Of a stretch of 64,000 bases of DNA, positions 40,301 through 51,011 are shown piece by piece; position 1 is the stretch's first letter, and each line of letters begins with the position of its first letter. The notes under the pieces were generated by a model. The model worked only from the letters and a program-made list of their open reading frames with translations, did no database searches and was not told where the DNA came from. The position numbers were made by a program, and so were the translations under genes. The stretch covers positions 56,810,322-56,874,321 of the forward strand of contig OX392528.1 in assembly GCA_947623455.1 (NCBI GenBank), written 5' to 3'. Source of the stretch: Mimachlamys varia. Its lineage: Eukaryota > Mollusca > Bivalvia > Pectinida > Pectinidae.

Positions 40301-41601
40301 TGGGATTAAAGCCTTTGGGGAAGTTTTTGTTTGCCTTTCATCTAATGGCGCGTAAGTCAAATGTGATCAGTACACATGGTTAGTTTTGTCCCCAGAAAAT
40401 ACTGGTCAGACAGGATATTACAGTTCAGAATGATCTGTTTTAGTATCCCTTAAATGGTTCAAATCTAATCAGTTTTGTAAAAGGAAACATGCAATTCCAC
40501 TAGTGAGAATTCCTTCCTCCCCTCTATGTCCTGTTCTGGCATTCATCAATATGTGTGACCTACAAAATGTAGTTCAGGTAGATGCTGCTTCCCCAGCCTT
40601 TTCCCTCCCCGGTTCCAAACCGAAACCCATTATACTCAGGAACTGTCAGATCAATGAACTTTATATCATATCTGGGGTGAAAGGGCTTGAATGTATATTA
40701 AAACGTAATTTATAATTAAACAGGCAAAACTAGAATTTGTGTGATGTTATATATAAGAGGAGGTAATTACGTCATAATAACCACTTCAGTGTTATGGTTT
40801 CATAACACGGAACTGGCCTTAGTACACTGTAGTATTATATAGTGGCAATACAAAGCAAATGTAAATATTGGGAAATAACATGCATTGGGTACACTAGATG
40901 CATACAGTCTTGTGCAGTGGAATGTACATATGGAGCGGATCTAGAAATGTGTGACACATTAAACTTCGACATCAGTAGGTTTTAGTATAATAATATTATG
41001 TGCAAAAAACACTCCAAATTTTGACTGTTGTAGCCGAACTTCTGTCCAAAAATGAGGATCATTTTTAATTCGCGCATGATCTGTGTTTGATAAGCTTTCA
41101 AACTTATGTTTACGACTTACCTCCCTTCAGCAGATACTTGGGTCGTTTAAACAGCGGTTGACCGGTATTACATATATACGATGCCATACGCTAATCTCGC
41201 TTACTAACAGGTAGCAAATTAATACACATTATAACCAAATCTTGACACTCTACAACATAGTCATGTTAATCAATTAAACAAATACATTTTTAATAAGAAT
41301 AAAAATCAATTTAATATTGCTGATACTATTACTTTACAATTCACTCGCAACAGCTTAAAGTACAATAAATCTATTTATGTAAACGTCAAATACTCGTACA
41401 TTAAAAGCATTAAAATCCAAACCTAAAATGTCGGTAATGGCAGATTATCCTGGGGCTTTTCTCCCAAAGTACCTTCCAGATTGTTATTGTTCGTAATATA
41501 CTATATAAATACACTGTGTACTAGTGATCGGGGTCAGAAATAAATAATCCATGGAAAGGTTAAATCAATTCCTACTAGTAATTAGAACGTGTTTGGTATA
41601 A

Positions 41602-41609
41602 TATAAAAC
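41602..41609 (+). promoter_or_regulatory. Candidate TATA box of CML-4
   Basis: TATAAAAC about 75-80 nt upstream of the lone ATG of CML-4, leaving room for a start site near 41630 and a short leader. A second candidate, TATAAATA, lies near 41503. Call rests on motif and distance only. Confidence 0.3.
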
Positions 41610-41682
41610 ACACACTGCCTATATACGCATTGTGTTTGTGAAGCATGTGTTAGTTCCCAAAGACAAAGGGACAGTAGAAGCT

Positions 41683-44600
41683 ATGGTAAGTTTTGTTTTA
41701 TTCTATATATAAGTTTATGCAGCGAGAAAGCGTAAGCATTTCTGATCAAAGTTTGTAAAATTATCTTGAAAATAGCAATGACTAATTTGAATAAACACGT
41801 ATATTAGCGTAAATCAATCAACTTTTCCTTAACAGGAGGCTCTTTTGTTTGCTACATATCTGTTTGTTAGGATCAGCGCATCATTACACTACTTCTCTGT
41901 ACATGTAAGATATCTAAGGAAACCATGTGAAATGCATGTACACTTTATCTTATGTCAAAATTTCTGTTAATATTTTAACAGTTTTTTAATTGGGCAATTT
42001 TGCTTCCATCAATGTAAAATACATTAAATGTTTCACAAAATATTTTTAATGCAAACAATGATGAGGGGTCATACGTATTCTTTAAAAAAATAATTTAATT
42101 TGTGGTCTCGACTGTTACACGTAATTTCTCTAAATGCTATATCAATATATTAAATTATATTTCATTTAGGAGCTACAATGTATGTACACTTGAGATATAA
42201 GATGAGCAACATCTATTAGTAACTTTCTGACTTACAGGCTGCAGGCTTATCAGGAGACCTAGACGATAAAGGTAAGTTGTATTATAATTATATTTCAATT
42301 AGATGTTTATTTCACATTGTTAATCAAAATATTCATCAATATAGAAAACAACATGGTCTACCATGTCCTGTTTCATTGTTGTATTAGAACTTTACCAATG
42401 ACAAAAATGGCCACTAATATCCTGCTATTTACAGTATACTGTACTAGAAGTCTCTATTAGACTGTTGCAAACTCCGACTTAGTAATACATTACATATCAC
42501 ATAAACATACAGTTTTAATAACTTAGATATGATATATAAATAACACATAAACACAAATGACGATCTCCGACACCAAATCACCTAGCCAGAAATACTTGCG
42601 GCCGTTACCACTGCGCCAACTCGACATCCCCGAAAAGGATGTTTCGATGTCGCAGTGATAGACGGTCCGGTATTCTGACGGTATTCACACGGGTAGGGGG
42701 CGTTTGTTCATAGGGTATTACATACGGGGTAGGAGGCGTTGTTCATAGTAAAATGATAAATAATGTTATATTCAAACATTTATATTATATGTTTATATAC
42801 ATAATAACTAAACAGCCAAAAGTCCACGCGCAAGTATATATACTGCACTGATCATTTGTAAATTGGACTGCCCAACATAAATATTACAAATATAGTTTAA
42901 TTAATTACGGTCTATTATAATACGGACTATTATAATACATACGGACTATTATAATACATACGGTCTATTATAATTGCAATAAGGGCAGTGCTTTTACCTT
43001 TTGACAAAAATAATATTGAACAATAATTGTTTGCTTAGAAATAGAGGACGCATTTGCATTATTTGACGATGATGGAGACGGAACGATCACCATTAAGGAG
43101 CTTGGCGGAGTAATGCGGTCACTGGGCCAGAATCCCACCAATGACGAGCTCAAGGAGATAATGCTGGAAGTCGATGTTGACGGTTTGTGACTATATTACG
43201 TTTACATTAAAATATTGATGATTACATTCTATCCCTCATCATTCATTCAATAGCAATTGATCCCGTAAACTAGAGGTATCATCTTTTATTGCATTTTGTC
43301 TGTGGAATATAGAAAGTTGTAAAACTGATAAAAAACGTTTACACTTTATTTCCACTGCAGTGGTGAGCAGTGAATATATAAAATTTTGCAGTGACAGCAT
43401 AAGGTTTTGCTACGCAAACCATTGAATTAAAACCACTGAATTAAAACCATTGAGTCAAACCATTGAATATCCTCTATATATCGCTATCATAGATAGTGAC
43501 AAGCTATTTATTGTATTTAATGATCGAATGTTAATATGTTTTGAAAATGTCCGCTAGCCAGAACAATGAATAAAATCGGATCATTCTAGTCAGTAAAATG
43601 GAACTGCAGTCATGTGAACACAAATCTAGTCAGTCAAACGGAACTGTAGTAATGTGGACACCAATCTAGTCAGTCAAACGGAACTGCAGTTGTAACAGGA
43701 GAGGAAAATGCATGGCCAGACCGGGGTTCGAACCCGGGACCTTCCGAACTCTAGACGGACGCTCAACCAATTGAGCTATATGGCCGCCGACGATCGACCT
43801 GGTCTAGATCCGCTACCTTCCTCCCCCCTTCAACAAAGTCTTCGACCCCGAAGGCATCATGATTTACAACCCAGGTTCGGGTATCGCTTGCTTAAGTATG
43901 CACCCAGAATTTGAAACAAGGTTTGGTCACAGGCACCAAATGTAACAGGAGAGAGAATAGGGTGCTTCAACCGGGGATCGAACCCTCGATCTCCAGGTTC
44001 CTAGTTGGACGCTTAACCACTGAGCTAAAGGGAAATTCCCTCTAGCCCTAAGCTAGAAGGCGACCTTAATCCTATGTACAATTAACATCTGCCACACAGT
44101 CATGTGAACACCAACATCAGTTGATATCAGCTGGTTATATAAGTATTCGGAATGCCATAACAGCCTTATATGCCGTGGAAATAACAAACAATTAATTATA
44201 TTATAACGATTTTGTTAAATGAGAGGATTCCTTTCTGACAGCCATTCAACACACACGGATTGGCTCGGATTTCGTTTCCAGTTGTCTCCCCTTATTAAAT
44301 ATTATACATGTAGTACACATTTTCCTATAACAGACCGCTGGTATGTTTTACAAGACACAGTTTACATTTCTGTAAATTTTGTCGAAAATGAACTAATAAC
44401 ATGTAAGCAGTGTGCTAGTGCTGTGAAAATGATAATAATAATATAATAATTAAATATTGTATTTGCGTGTCGTATGTTAACAAGACATAAGTATACTGTG
44501 TAGATGCGCTATAATCACCTATTTTATTTTAAACATCCGGCCAACTTTGGCCTATGAGACACCGATACAGAATGTTTTAATAAAACAACATAATAAAAGA

Positions 44601-46061
44601 TTTCAGTTAAAATTGATAAGATAATATTTTTTTTGTATAAATCTTTATATTATGCAATTGTAATTAACCAAAATAAAAAAAATACCAGGTAATGAATTGA
44701 TTTAGTTACACGATGATTACCTAACCCTTGTATATAACTTGTTACTACGATTGAATGTAGACGCACTGCTATCGTAGGAAAGATGTGAGCGAAAAAAGTT
44801 TATTTATCGCTTAATAGGTGAACTTGTTTGAAAAGCTAGTCAGTTTTCATTACGTTTCTATGCATATTGCATATATGAATGCTGTCCTTTTCCGAATTTA
44901 TACCTGCAAGTTTATCTCACTCGGGTAATTAGGAAAGGTAAAAAATAAGCTAGTCAACACTTCTATTCGAGGAACAAAATAAAATCTGATGTATCCAAAT
45001 ATATTCTCGAATAAGAAATGCACTTAAAAACAATGAAGACCAACAAAGATATAACATGAATACTTCAAAAGATATAATGCCATGCAGTTTTTTTCTTTCA
45101 AACTTTAAATGTGTCTAATTAATCTGGTATATTACCACATATATAGCGGATTAAACATGTATATAAGTTATGTGATAAATAAAGTTTTACACTCATGTAA
45201 TTATATTATGGAAAACTCTTTTAATAATCTAATACGTCCCTCACCTCGTGACATATTAAATTATTGACCTCGTTTAATAATTTTCATGTTACATTGACAC
45301 TCATGTACGTTCCTCTATGTATTTACTTCTATAGGTAACGGTTACATTGACAAAGAAGAATTTAAGATGGTTATAACTAAGAAGGTGTCGGAGGAAGATT
45401 CAGAAGAAGACATCAGAGAGGCATTTCACGTGTTTGACAAGGAAGGAAAGGGCTATATCACTCACAAAGACATACGGACACTTCTCGCGAGACTTGGGGA
45501 CGAGTTGCCATCAGACGCCATAGACGATATGATAGCTGAGGCCGACAATGATGGTAATGGTCAAGTTAGTATAGAAGGTGAGTATTTTTGGTTTTGTATT
45601 TTAGTTTGCGTTTTTTGCGCATACATTTGCATTGTGTTTTGGCAATGGGGTATATTTGGTTTATGTGAGGTGCACATACAATCACTTTTAAAAGTATCAT
45701 TATTTCAATGCAGCCTACAACGAAGCCTGTTGTAAGTTTAAATACAGTTATCTCCAATAAAGTTTCCTTTGACTTCAATCTTAGCGAAAATGGACCACGG
45801 TTAACAGTGTAGCCTATTTTTTTTCAAAATAAAAATAATTTTAAAAATAACATTTCTTATATAATACTGAATGACAACGCAACGGTACTTCAACGTTCAT
45901 TAATAAAAAATAGTTTTGAATCGAAGTAAACAAACCTTACTTTGACGTTTCATTTTGGATTATTCATATTTGATGTACATGTAGTTCAAAATCAGAGAGT
46001 ACTAAACATTGATATGCACTCCTTATTTTCAGAATTCGTCGAAATTATGCAGCGGCCATGA
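41683..46061 (+). CDS. CML-4: calmodulin-like protein, 150 aa, complete five-exon gene
   Basis: Exons: ATG at 41683-41685 followed by GTAAGT; 42238-42271 (34 nt); 43039-43182 (144 nt); 45335-45577 (243 nt); 46033-46061 (29 nt, ends TGA). Coding length 453 nt. The N-terminus is [20 protein letters not shown]1 [14 protein letters not shown]2 [12 protein letters not shown] and EF4 [12 protein letters not shown] are good. EF3 is [12 protein letters not shown], with Glu at position 3, Lys at 5 and Asp at 12, so affinity may be lower or metal choice altered. The central linker has [10 protein letters not shown]. The C-terminus is EFVEIMQRP. The first two exons lie between the arms of a 2.3-kb-spaced inverted repeat. 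The last intron has an in-frame read-through of 52 codons that is rich in hydrophobic residues and is followed by AATAAA. The 2.2-kb intron 43183-45334 contains the two tRNA-like units. Confidence 0.9.
42480..42555 (-). repeat. Right arm of the 76-bp inverted repeat
   Basis: Reverse complement of 40225-40300 with two mismatches. It lies in the CML-4 intron between the N-terminal and EF1 exons, directly next to a SINE head. Confidence 0.85.
42556..42640 (-). mobile_element. tRNA-derived SINE head (degraded)
   Basis: Minus strand contains GTTGGCGCAGTGGTAACGG, a good RNA polymerase III A-box context, followed about 40 nt later by a poor B-box-like GTCGGAGATCG. Only the tRNA-like part is clear. 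The adjacent 76-bp arm may be its body or tail. Confidence 0.45.
42675..42974. repeat. Short local tandem repeats in a CML-4 intron
   Basis: Two adjacent copies of a 30-40-bp segment with ggggcgtttgttcatag and ggaggcgttgttcatag lie at about 42685-42748. Further on, about 3.5 copies of acggactattataatacat (19 bp) run from 42907 to 42974, just before the EF1 exon. Confidence 0.65.
43713..43785 (-). tRNA. tRNA-like unit with full cloverleaf, anticodon AGA; possibly SINE-derived
   Basis: The minus strand folds into a 73-nt cloverleaf. The acceptor stem GGCCATA pairs with TCTGGCC with one mismatch. The D arm is GCTC-AATTGGTT-GAGC, the anticodon arm TCCGT-CTAGAGT-TCGGA, the variable loop has 5 nt, and the T arm is CCGGG-TTCGAAC-CCCGG. 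A box and B box are intact. The anticodon AGA would specify Ser, but Ser tRNAs have a long variable arm, which is absent. It is therefore either a tRNA with changed anticodon, a tRNA pseudogene, or the head of a SINE. It lies in a CML-4 intron, antisense to the gene. Confidence 0.5.
43960..44036 (-). pseudogene. Second tRNA-like unit, degraded
   Basis: Minus strand shows TTTAGCTCAGTGGTTAAGC (A-box region) and GGGTTCGATCCCCGG (B-box and T arm), but the acceptor stem does not pair and the anticodon loop is 8 nt. Its 3' flank shares TCTCTCCTGTTACA or a close form with the unit at 43713-43785; the + strand motif TGTAACAGGAGAG is at 43691 and 43941, 250 bp apart. The pair looks like a duplicated tRNA-like module. 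Confidence 0.5.
45756..45761 (+). terminator. Candidate intronic polyadenylation signal in CML-4
   Basis: AATAAA in the last intron of CML-4, 21 nt after the stop (45733-45735) of the frame that reads through from the 243-nt exon. If used, the transcript would encode a variant with a different C-terminus. Confidence 0.3.
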
Positions 46062-46741
46062 AAGCGTGTCAATTAGTCGACTCTTATTGTTCAAAATCCT
46101 AGATAACTTTAAAAATGTCTAAGAATTATTTCCAACACCATATCTTGGTTAATGTATTTTACTTTAAGTAACGGATGTTTTAGTAAAAGTTGTTACATGC
46201 CTATAACACACATTGCCTGGTAGGGCTTTGTGAAAGTGTGTCAGAAATAGCAATGTGTGTTATAAAACTTTAACAACATTTGTTAAAACTTTCACTAAAT
46301 ATATTTACATTTTGATAGAATTGTTGTGCTTTATTTTGTTATTTCGAACAATTTTTGAACAACAGATCAAGCGTACATAACCATTAAATTGATGACGTCC
46401 CAAGAGATTGATGACGTAACAATAGCAAACGTTGTTACAGTCTAATAACAACATTTGCCTTCACAATTCATTACAATGGAAGGATGCAGAGTAAATGTTA
46501 ATATAATATTGTAAATTGGATTTCAAAGATATCGTATTTGCATTAACTTCACACTGTTTTCATGCAGGACAGACTCAAGCTCTGTCGTTTAGATTTATGT
46601 ATGTAAAGTACACAAGTCGAATGCAAACATAAGTAACTTATCTAGTAGCCATTTAAGGACTAGTGCATCTCCATAGCTGGATTTTGATATTTTAGTTGTG
46701 TTTCATCAGTCGCCTCCTGGGATTCGTTTTAGGCCCTTGCT

Positions 46742-46819
46742 TAGCATCACTGACGAGTCCCAGAAGGACCCAACAGTAACACACTAGCATCACTGACGAG
46801 TCCCAGAAGGACCCAACAG
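46742..46819. repeat. Two-copy tandem duplication
   Basis: A 35-bp stretch beginning tagcatcactgacgagtccc is repeated exactly at 46742-46776 and 46785-46819, with an 8-bp spacer. Confidence 0.85.
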
Positions 46820-47139
46820 CTATACGATGCAGTTAAATTAATTATTTCACTCCACTTTAGCTGTTAAAAGTATGAAAGTGTTTTTCTTTTGTGTCTTTTT
46901 TTACATCGATTTCACCTGTCTTTGAAAAGACTGAATTGGTGTTAACTTTTAAGAAATAAAATCCGTTAGTGTTCACGGTTACATCTTAAGGAAGATGTTT
47001 GTCAATGTTAAATTGCAGTAATATGACCCTTATCGAGTGAAAATAATCTGAGGACGAAGAGTTATTATTCTGATAAAAAAATACAAGACGTTCATGTTAT
47101 GTTACATATATACAAATGTATATTGGTTATAACATGGGC

Positions 47140-47215
47140 GTTCGAATCTGGACCCCGTCCCTTCGTTTGAATATGGACCCCGTCCCTTCGTTCGAATTTG
47201 GACTCCACCCCGTCG
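47140..47215. repeat. 25-bp tandem repeat, three copies
   Basis: Unit near gttcgaatctggaccccgtc plus cctc-like ending, starting at 47140, 47165 and 47190; the third copy has diverged. Confidence 0.8.
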
Positions 47216-48379
47216 TTCGCCTACTACTCTAGCTCTACATGTTAAAATATAGTAGGCGAGTAAAGTGGGTGGGATCCAGATTCACCATTGTTTAAATATT
47301 CAGTTGAAAAATACGTTTTAGATGAGGTACACGTATAAGTCGATAAGAATAGAATAGAGGTTGAACCTGCACATGATTAAGATTGATATAATATCAAGTT
47401 GACAGGTTATCGTAGTTTTTGAGGTAAAATAAAAGGCAGTAGTGTATTGTTCATTATCGAAATATTTCAGCGATTAATTAAAGAGATGTGATGTAATAGG
47501 TTGATAATAACATTGACTTATTGAAAATGTGTTTTGTTGAATTGATTGTTTATTTATTTATTTTAATTCATTAAAAATTGATTATGCATATCATGTAAAT
47601 AAAATGTTTTTTGTTTATAACCATTTTATTGTTATGCTATCGTTGCATCCGTTCAACAACTTCACCGGCCTTAAATTGGTAGTACAGCAATGGTATGCGT
47701 GTTAGCTGTACGTATATTGCTTCTTATGTGGCTTGTAAATTGACATCCAATCCAAAGGACGACTAAAATACTTACATGGTAGACCATTGATAAAAAATAT
47801 GTTTTATCATATCACCCGTAAAGGTGCATTTGATTACTGAATCAAAACTTAACTGTTTGCGATATATAGAAAAAACCTTGCATGTAAAACTACCCATTTT
47901 TCATTATTCTAGTAGGTACATTGTACGGTCATATGATATCCTCAAGATAATCACATATAATGTAATTAAATAGCTACCTACCGACCCGAAGTAGTGAATT
48001 GTAGCAATCTGTAGATTATCTCACGGCTAAATAGTGTCAACACAATTAACTCTAACTCGTCTTTGATAAGCCAGACGCAGTCAGTGTACGCATCCGTCAA
48101 AGTCACCAGGATGCAACAGGACATTGTACAAATCTAATTATAGTAATTCTAACGGGCATGCCGTATTTATCAGCTATAATGCGACAAGACAATGCAAAAT
48201 GGACAAAATATTACAAGACATGAGCAAGCAAACAATAGTTGTTTTTTTACGTTGACATGGCCAAAAATCCGTGCAAATAAGGGAGTACTTGCCAATCCGC
48301 GACATTTTTTAAACATGTTCAAAATTTGACCACGGATCAAACAACCGTAGTAGATCCTGGCTAAACGTTGCTTAACCAA

Positions 48380-48985
48380 GTACAGTCTACCAAACTGTTA
48401 AGTGTGAAAGTTGACAAATGCTTAAGTTAGGAAGACCATGTTAACTATGTGTTCACAAAAATCAATAAGGGTTTGGGCTTGTTGAGAAGAATTAAATAGT
48501 ATCTTCCAACAAGTGCTAGAATTGATATGTTAATGCAAGTGTATTACCACACTGTTTATATTGCTCAACAGTATGGAGTGGATGTTCTCAAAATCAGATT
48601 CAAAAACTGTATAAAGCTCAAAAATAGGCAGCAAGGTTAATTCTAGATGTCCCCTATGACACTCAATCTGTTGATATGTTTTCTTTTTAAACTGGTTGCA
48701 ATTAGCTGATTTTTATCAATTCAGGAGAAGTTCAATAGTGTATAACTCATCTGGTTCGAGAATACTTATCTGATGTTTTGGATAAACAGTCCAATATTCA
48801 TACCAGATCGAGCCAAAACAACCCTTTACAAATTCCAAAACACCACACCAAATTTTATAGAAATAATTTTGTAGTTTAAGGATGCCAGATCTGGAACAAG
48901 TTACCAGTTACAAGTAACAAGAACATCAGCAAACATTACATCTTTTAAACGTTCCTTCTGTAGCATCCTTAGGGAACACAAGTGA
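48380..48985 (+). pseudogene. Non-LTR retrotransposon reverse transcriptase, C-terminal remnant
   Basis: With several frameshifts and stops, the sequence reads as the region after the RT catalytic core of Jockey/CR1-like non-LTR elements. It has a KINKGLGLLRRI segment near 48460-48494, a YYHTVYIA-like segment near 48540, a cysteine-free region resembling the usual kinship to LQKLQNRAAR, then DARSGTSY (for the usual IWNKLP region) and ANITSFKRSF at about 48935-48960. No catalytic RT box is present, so this is a 5'-truncated dead copy. Confidence 0.65.
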
Positions 48986-49825
48986 TTCCCTTTTTATCAT
49001 TTCTATTGTTTCTTTTTCATATGAATGTGCTAAATTTTAGTTTGTTTACTCCTACTGTATCTTATCATAGTAGTACACGTTATACAATACGTACCTGTAT
49101 CTTACCTGATATATTATAATCATAACTTATTTATGACCCAACAGTCTCATAACATAAGTGATATTTTAGATTGTGCTATATTAGCATATAACTATGTCAA
49201 ATTTTATTTTTTGCCATATAAGCATGCATGTATATTAGGCCCATTTAATTGACAAAATATTTATGCATGAGATTTATGCATTCTATGATAATTTTAATTA
49301 AGATAGACTGTGATATTGTATACATGTATTTTACTAACAAGGGACCTTGTGGAAGATTAGCCTTTGACTAAACATATTAAATTTTATCCTCAGAAAATAA
49401 AGTTTTATCATTATTATAATGTACTGATCCGTTCTAGTCCCTATTAATCCATACTTTCTATAGTACTAGTTACACCACCTATTTGCTAAGGAAACGGTTT
49501 GCTACGGATTTGTCACGGAACGGCACAACCTCATTTTTTGTTCCTCCGTGGCGGTTGGTAGTATTCCGTATCAAACCATTCTTATTCGTACTAACCCTTA
49601 CTTATACCGTAGCAAACCGCTGTTTATCCGCAGTGCAAACGCTCTGACCGGTGTCGTTCCGTATAAAACCGTATCATTTCCGTATTTAACCCTGTTGTAC
49701 CGTAACAATCCGTATTTATTTTCCACCTTATCCTCGTTAGATACGTCGAAATCCGTAGTCACACCCTCGTGTTTCCGTATCGGACTGGTCATCCTAGAGA
49801 CTGAATCAGTAGTGGAACCGGCGAG
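48986..49825. other. No gene; decayed CCGTA-rich repeat
   Basis: AT-rich DNA, then at about 49490-49790 a stretch where CCGTA recurs roughly every 15-40 nt (ccgtatcaaacc, ccgtagcaaacc, ccgtataaaacc, ccgtatttaacc). This looks like an old tandem repeat that has lost regular spacing. The open frames across it are not supported as genes. Confidence 0.4.
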
Positions 49826-50340
49826 ATGATCCATGAATGTGTGACCTTGACATTAATTAGTAAGCGAACGCCGACGTCAGTATATCATGGTATCCCTGAA
49901 AGTAATGAATTCAGTTCTGGGTGGAGCAGTAGCGATATGCCTTTGTTAAAATATAAAGATGTGGAAAATGATTTGCTGAATAGTAGTCGACGGACAAGTG
50001 ATGCGGGACGATGACATGCTATAACCTGTTCATAAGAGGTTATAACTTCTTTAAGAAAGTCGTTTTTGTTATGCAAGATCAAAGTGTTTCCCGTCAATGT
50101 AGCAGGGTACCATACACAGTGGGTTTTGCTCACCAAACAGCCACCCGATGATATCCTGAAGGGCAGTTGTACATGTCCTGCTGGACACGTTGAAATGAGT
50201 TGCGTTGTAGATATGTGTATAAACATGGTACTGAAGATATGTTAATGTATACAATGGAGCCAACTATTATTGAGTTAGTTTCCCATCTAAAACAAAATTG
50301 ACGACAAAGACACCGGACCCAGATCCAGAAGCAGACATTA
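49826..50340 (+). pseudogene. SWIM-type zinc-finger fragment
   Basis: After frameshifts near 50010-50040, one frame gives QPPDDILKGSCTCPAGHVEM at about 50138-50197. This is the SWIM-type motif context (CxC then C-x-H), but the second pair is broken: CVV replaces C-x-H. In invertebrate genomes, proteins with a SWIM finger followed by a YqaJ-type nuclease domain are common and repeated; a YqaJ remnant follows here at about 51.0-52.0 kb. Probably one old composite gene or element copy. Confidence 0.5.
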
Positions 50341-50432
50341 CATGTACATTAAAACCCTGTAGATAGACAATCGGATTAAATTACAGATCCTCCCTATTAC
50401 TATTATGTGTAGGATCTGACAGCGACCAGTGG

Positions 50433-50870
50433 AAGGTCATATGCAGATGACCTTTTTATTCACCAATCAAATCGCTGCTTACCAGATTCTGAAAGTGAAA
50501 GCTAATTTCGATTTATTTTTACACTTGTCCTTAAACCAGAGTAAAGTAGCGAGAAACCCGAACGACCGTATACAAAAATGGCGCCGCCCAGTTCAGAGGT
50601 CTCTATGCCAAGGCGTGTGTTCTTTTTAGACATTATTTGTTTGATTTGTAGTTTTTCGTTTGTCCGAAAAGAATTTACAACTGAAGGTAAAGATATTATC
50701 ATAAATTATACTAATCGAACTGTTATATAACGCCCTGAATGATTTTCTCGTCTTCGCTTCGATCCACCGCCATTTTTGCTCGTTTAACAAACACCGTTTT
50801 CAAGGTGCATGTTGATTGGCTGTTCATTTCCTAGACATGGAAATAATAAAGGTCATCTGCACATGACCTT
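50433..50870. repeat. Pair of palindromic AGGTCA motifs in inverted context
   Basis: AAGGTCAT-N6-ATGACCTT occurs at 50433-50454 and again at 50849-50870. Flanks match better when one copy is reverse-complemented, including TTTATT-like sequence and an ATTGG/CCAAT motif on each inner side. The 390 bp between contain a small GC-rich patch (gcgccgccc, about 50580). Confidence 0.55.
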
Positions 50871-51011
50871 CTGCTGGTTGTTCTCAAAACATACACACGA
50901 TAGTAAAAGTGAGGATCTGTATTTTAACCAGATTGGGGAGAAGAGTAATCCCAGCAAGAGGAAGCTCGAATCAAGTACACCATGGTGCAAGATATCAACT
51001 AAAAGAAGAAC

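Larger units (their letters stand above)
37649..41682. other. Intergenic region between CML-3 and CML-4
   Basis: Contains the CML-3 3' flank with its AATAAA, a perfect TGACGTCA at 37955 and another at 39219, one SINE (38221-38446), a coiled-coil ORF remnant (39801-40215) and one arm of a 76-bp inverted repeat (40225-40300). The stretch 38450-39800 has no recognisable gene; the small frames there show no family features. Confidence 0.5.
46062..48379. other. Intergenic region after CML-4
   Basis: 3' flank of CML-4 with an AATAAA at 46955-46960, almost 0.9 kb after the stop, and two short tandem repeats (46742-46819 and 47140-47215). No further gene or RNA was recognised. Confidence 0.5.

Noticed and set aside
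49548..49834. Overlapping 93- and 78-codon frames
   Set aside because: They read a decayed CCGTA-rich repeat on both strands.
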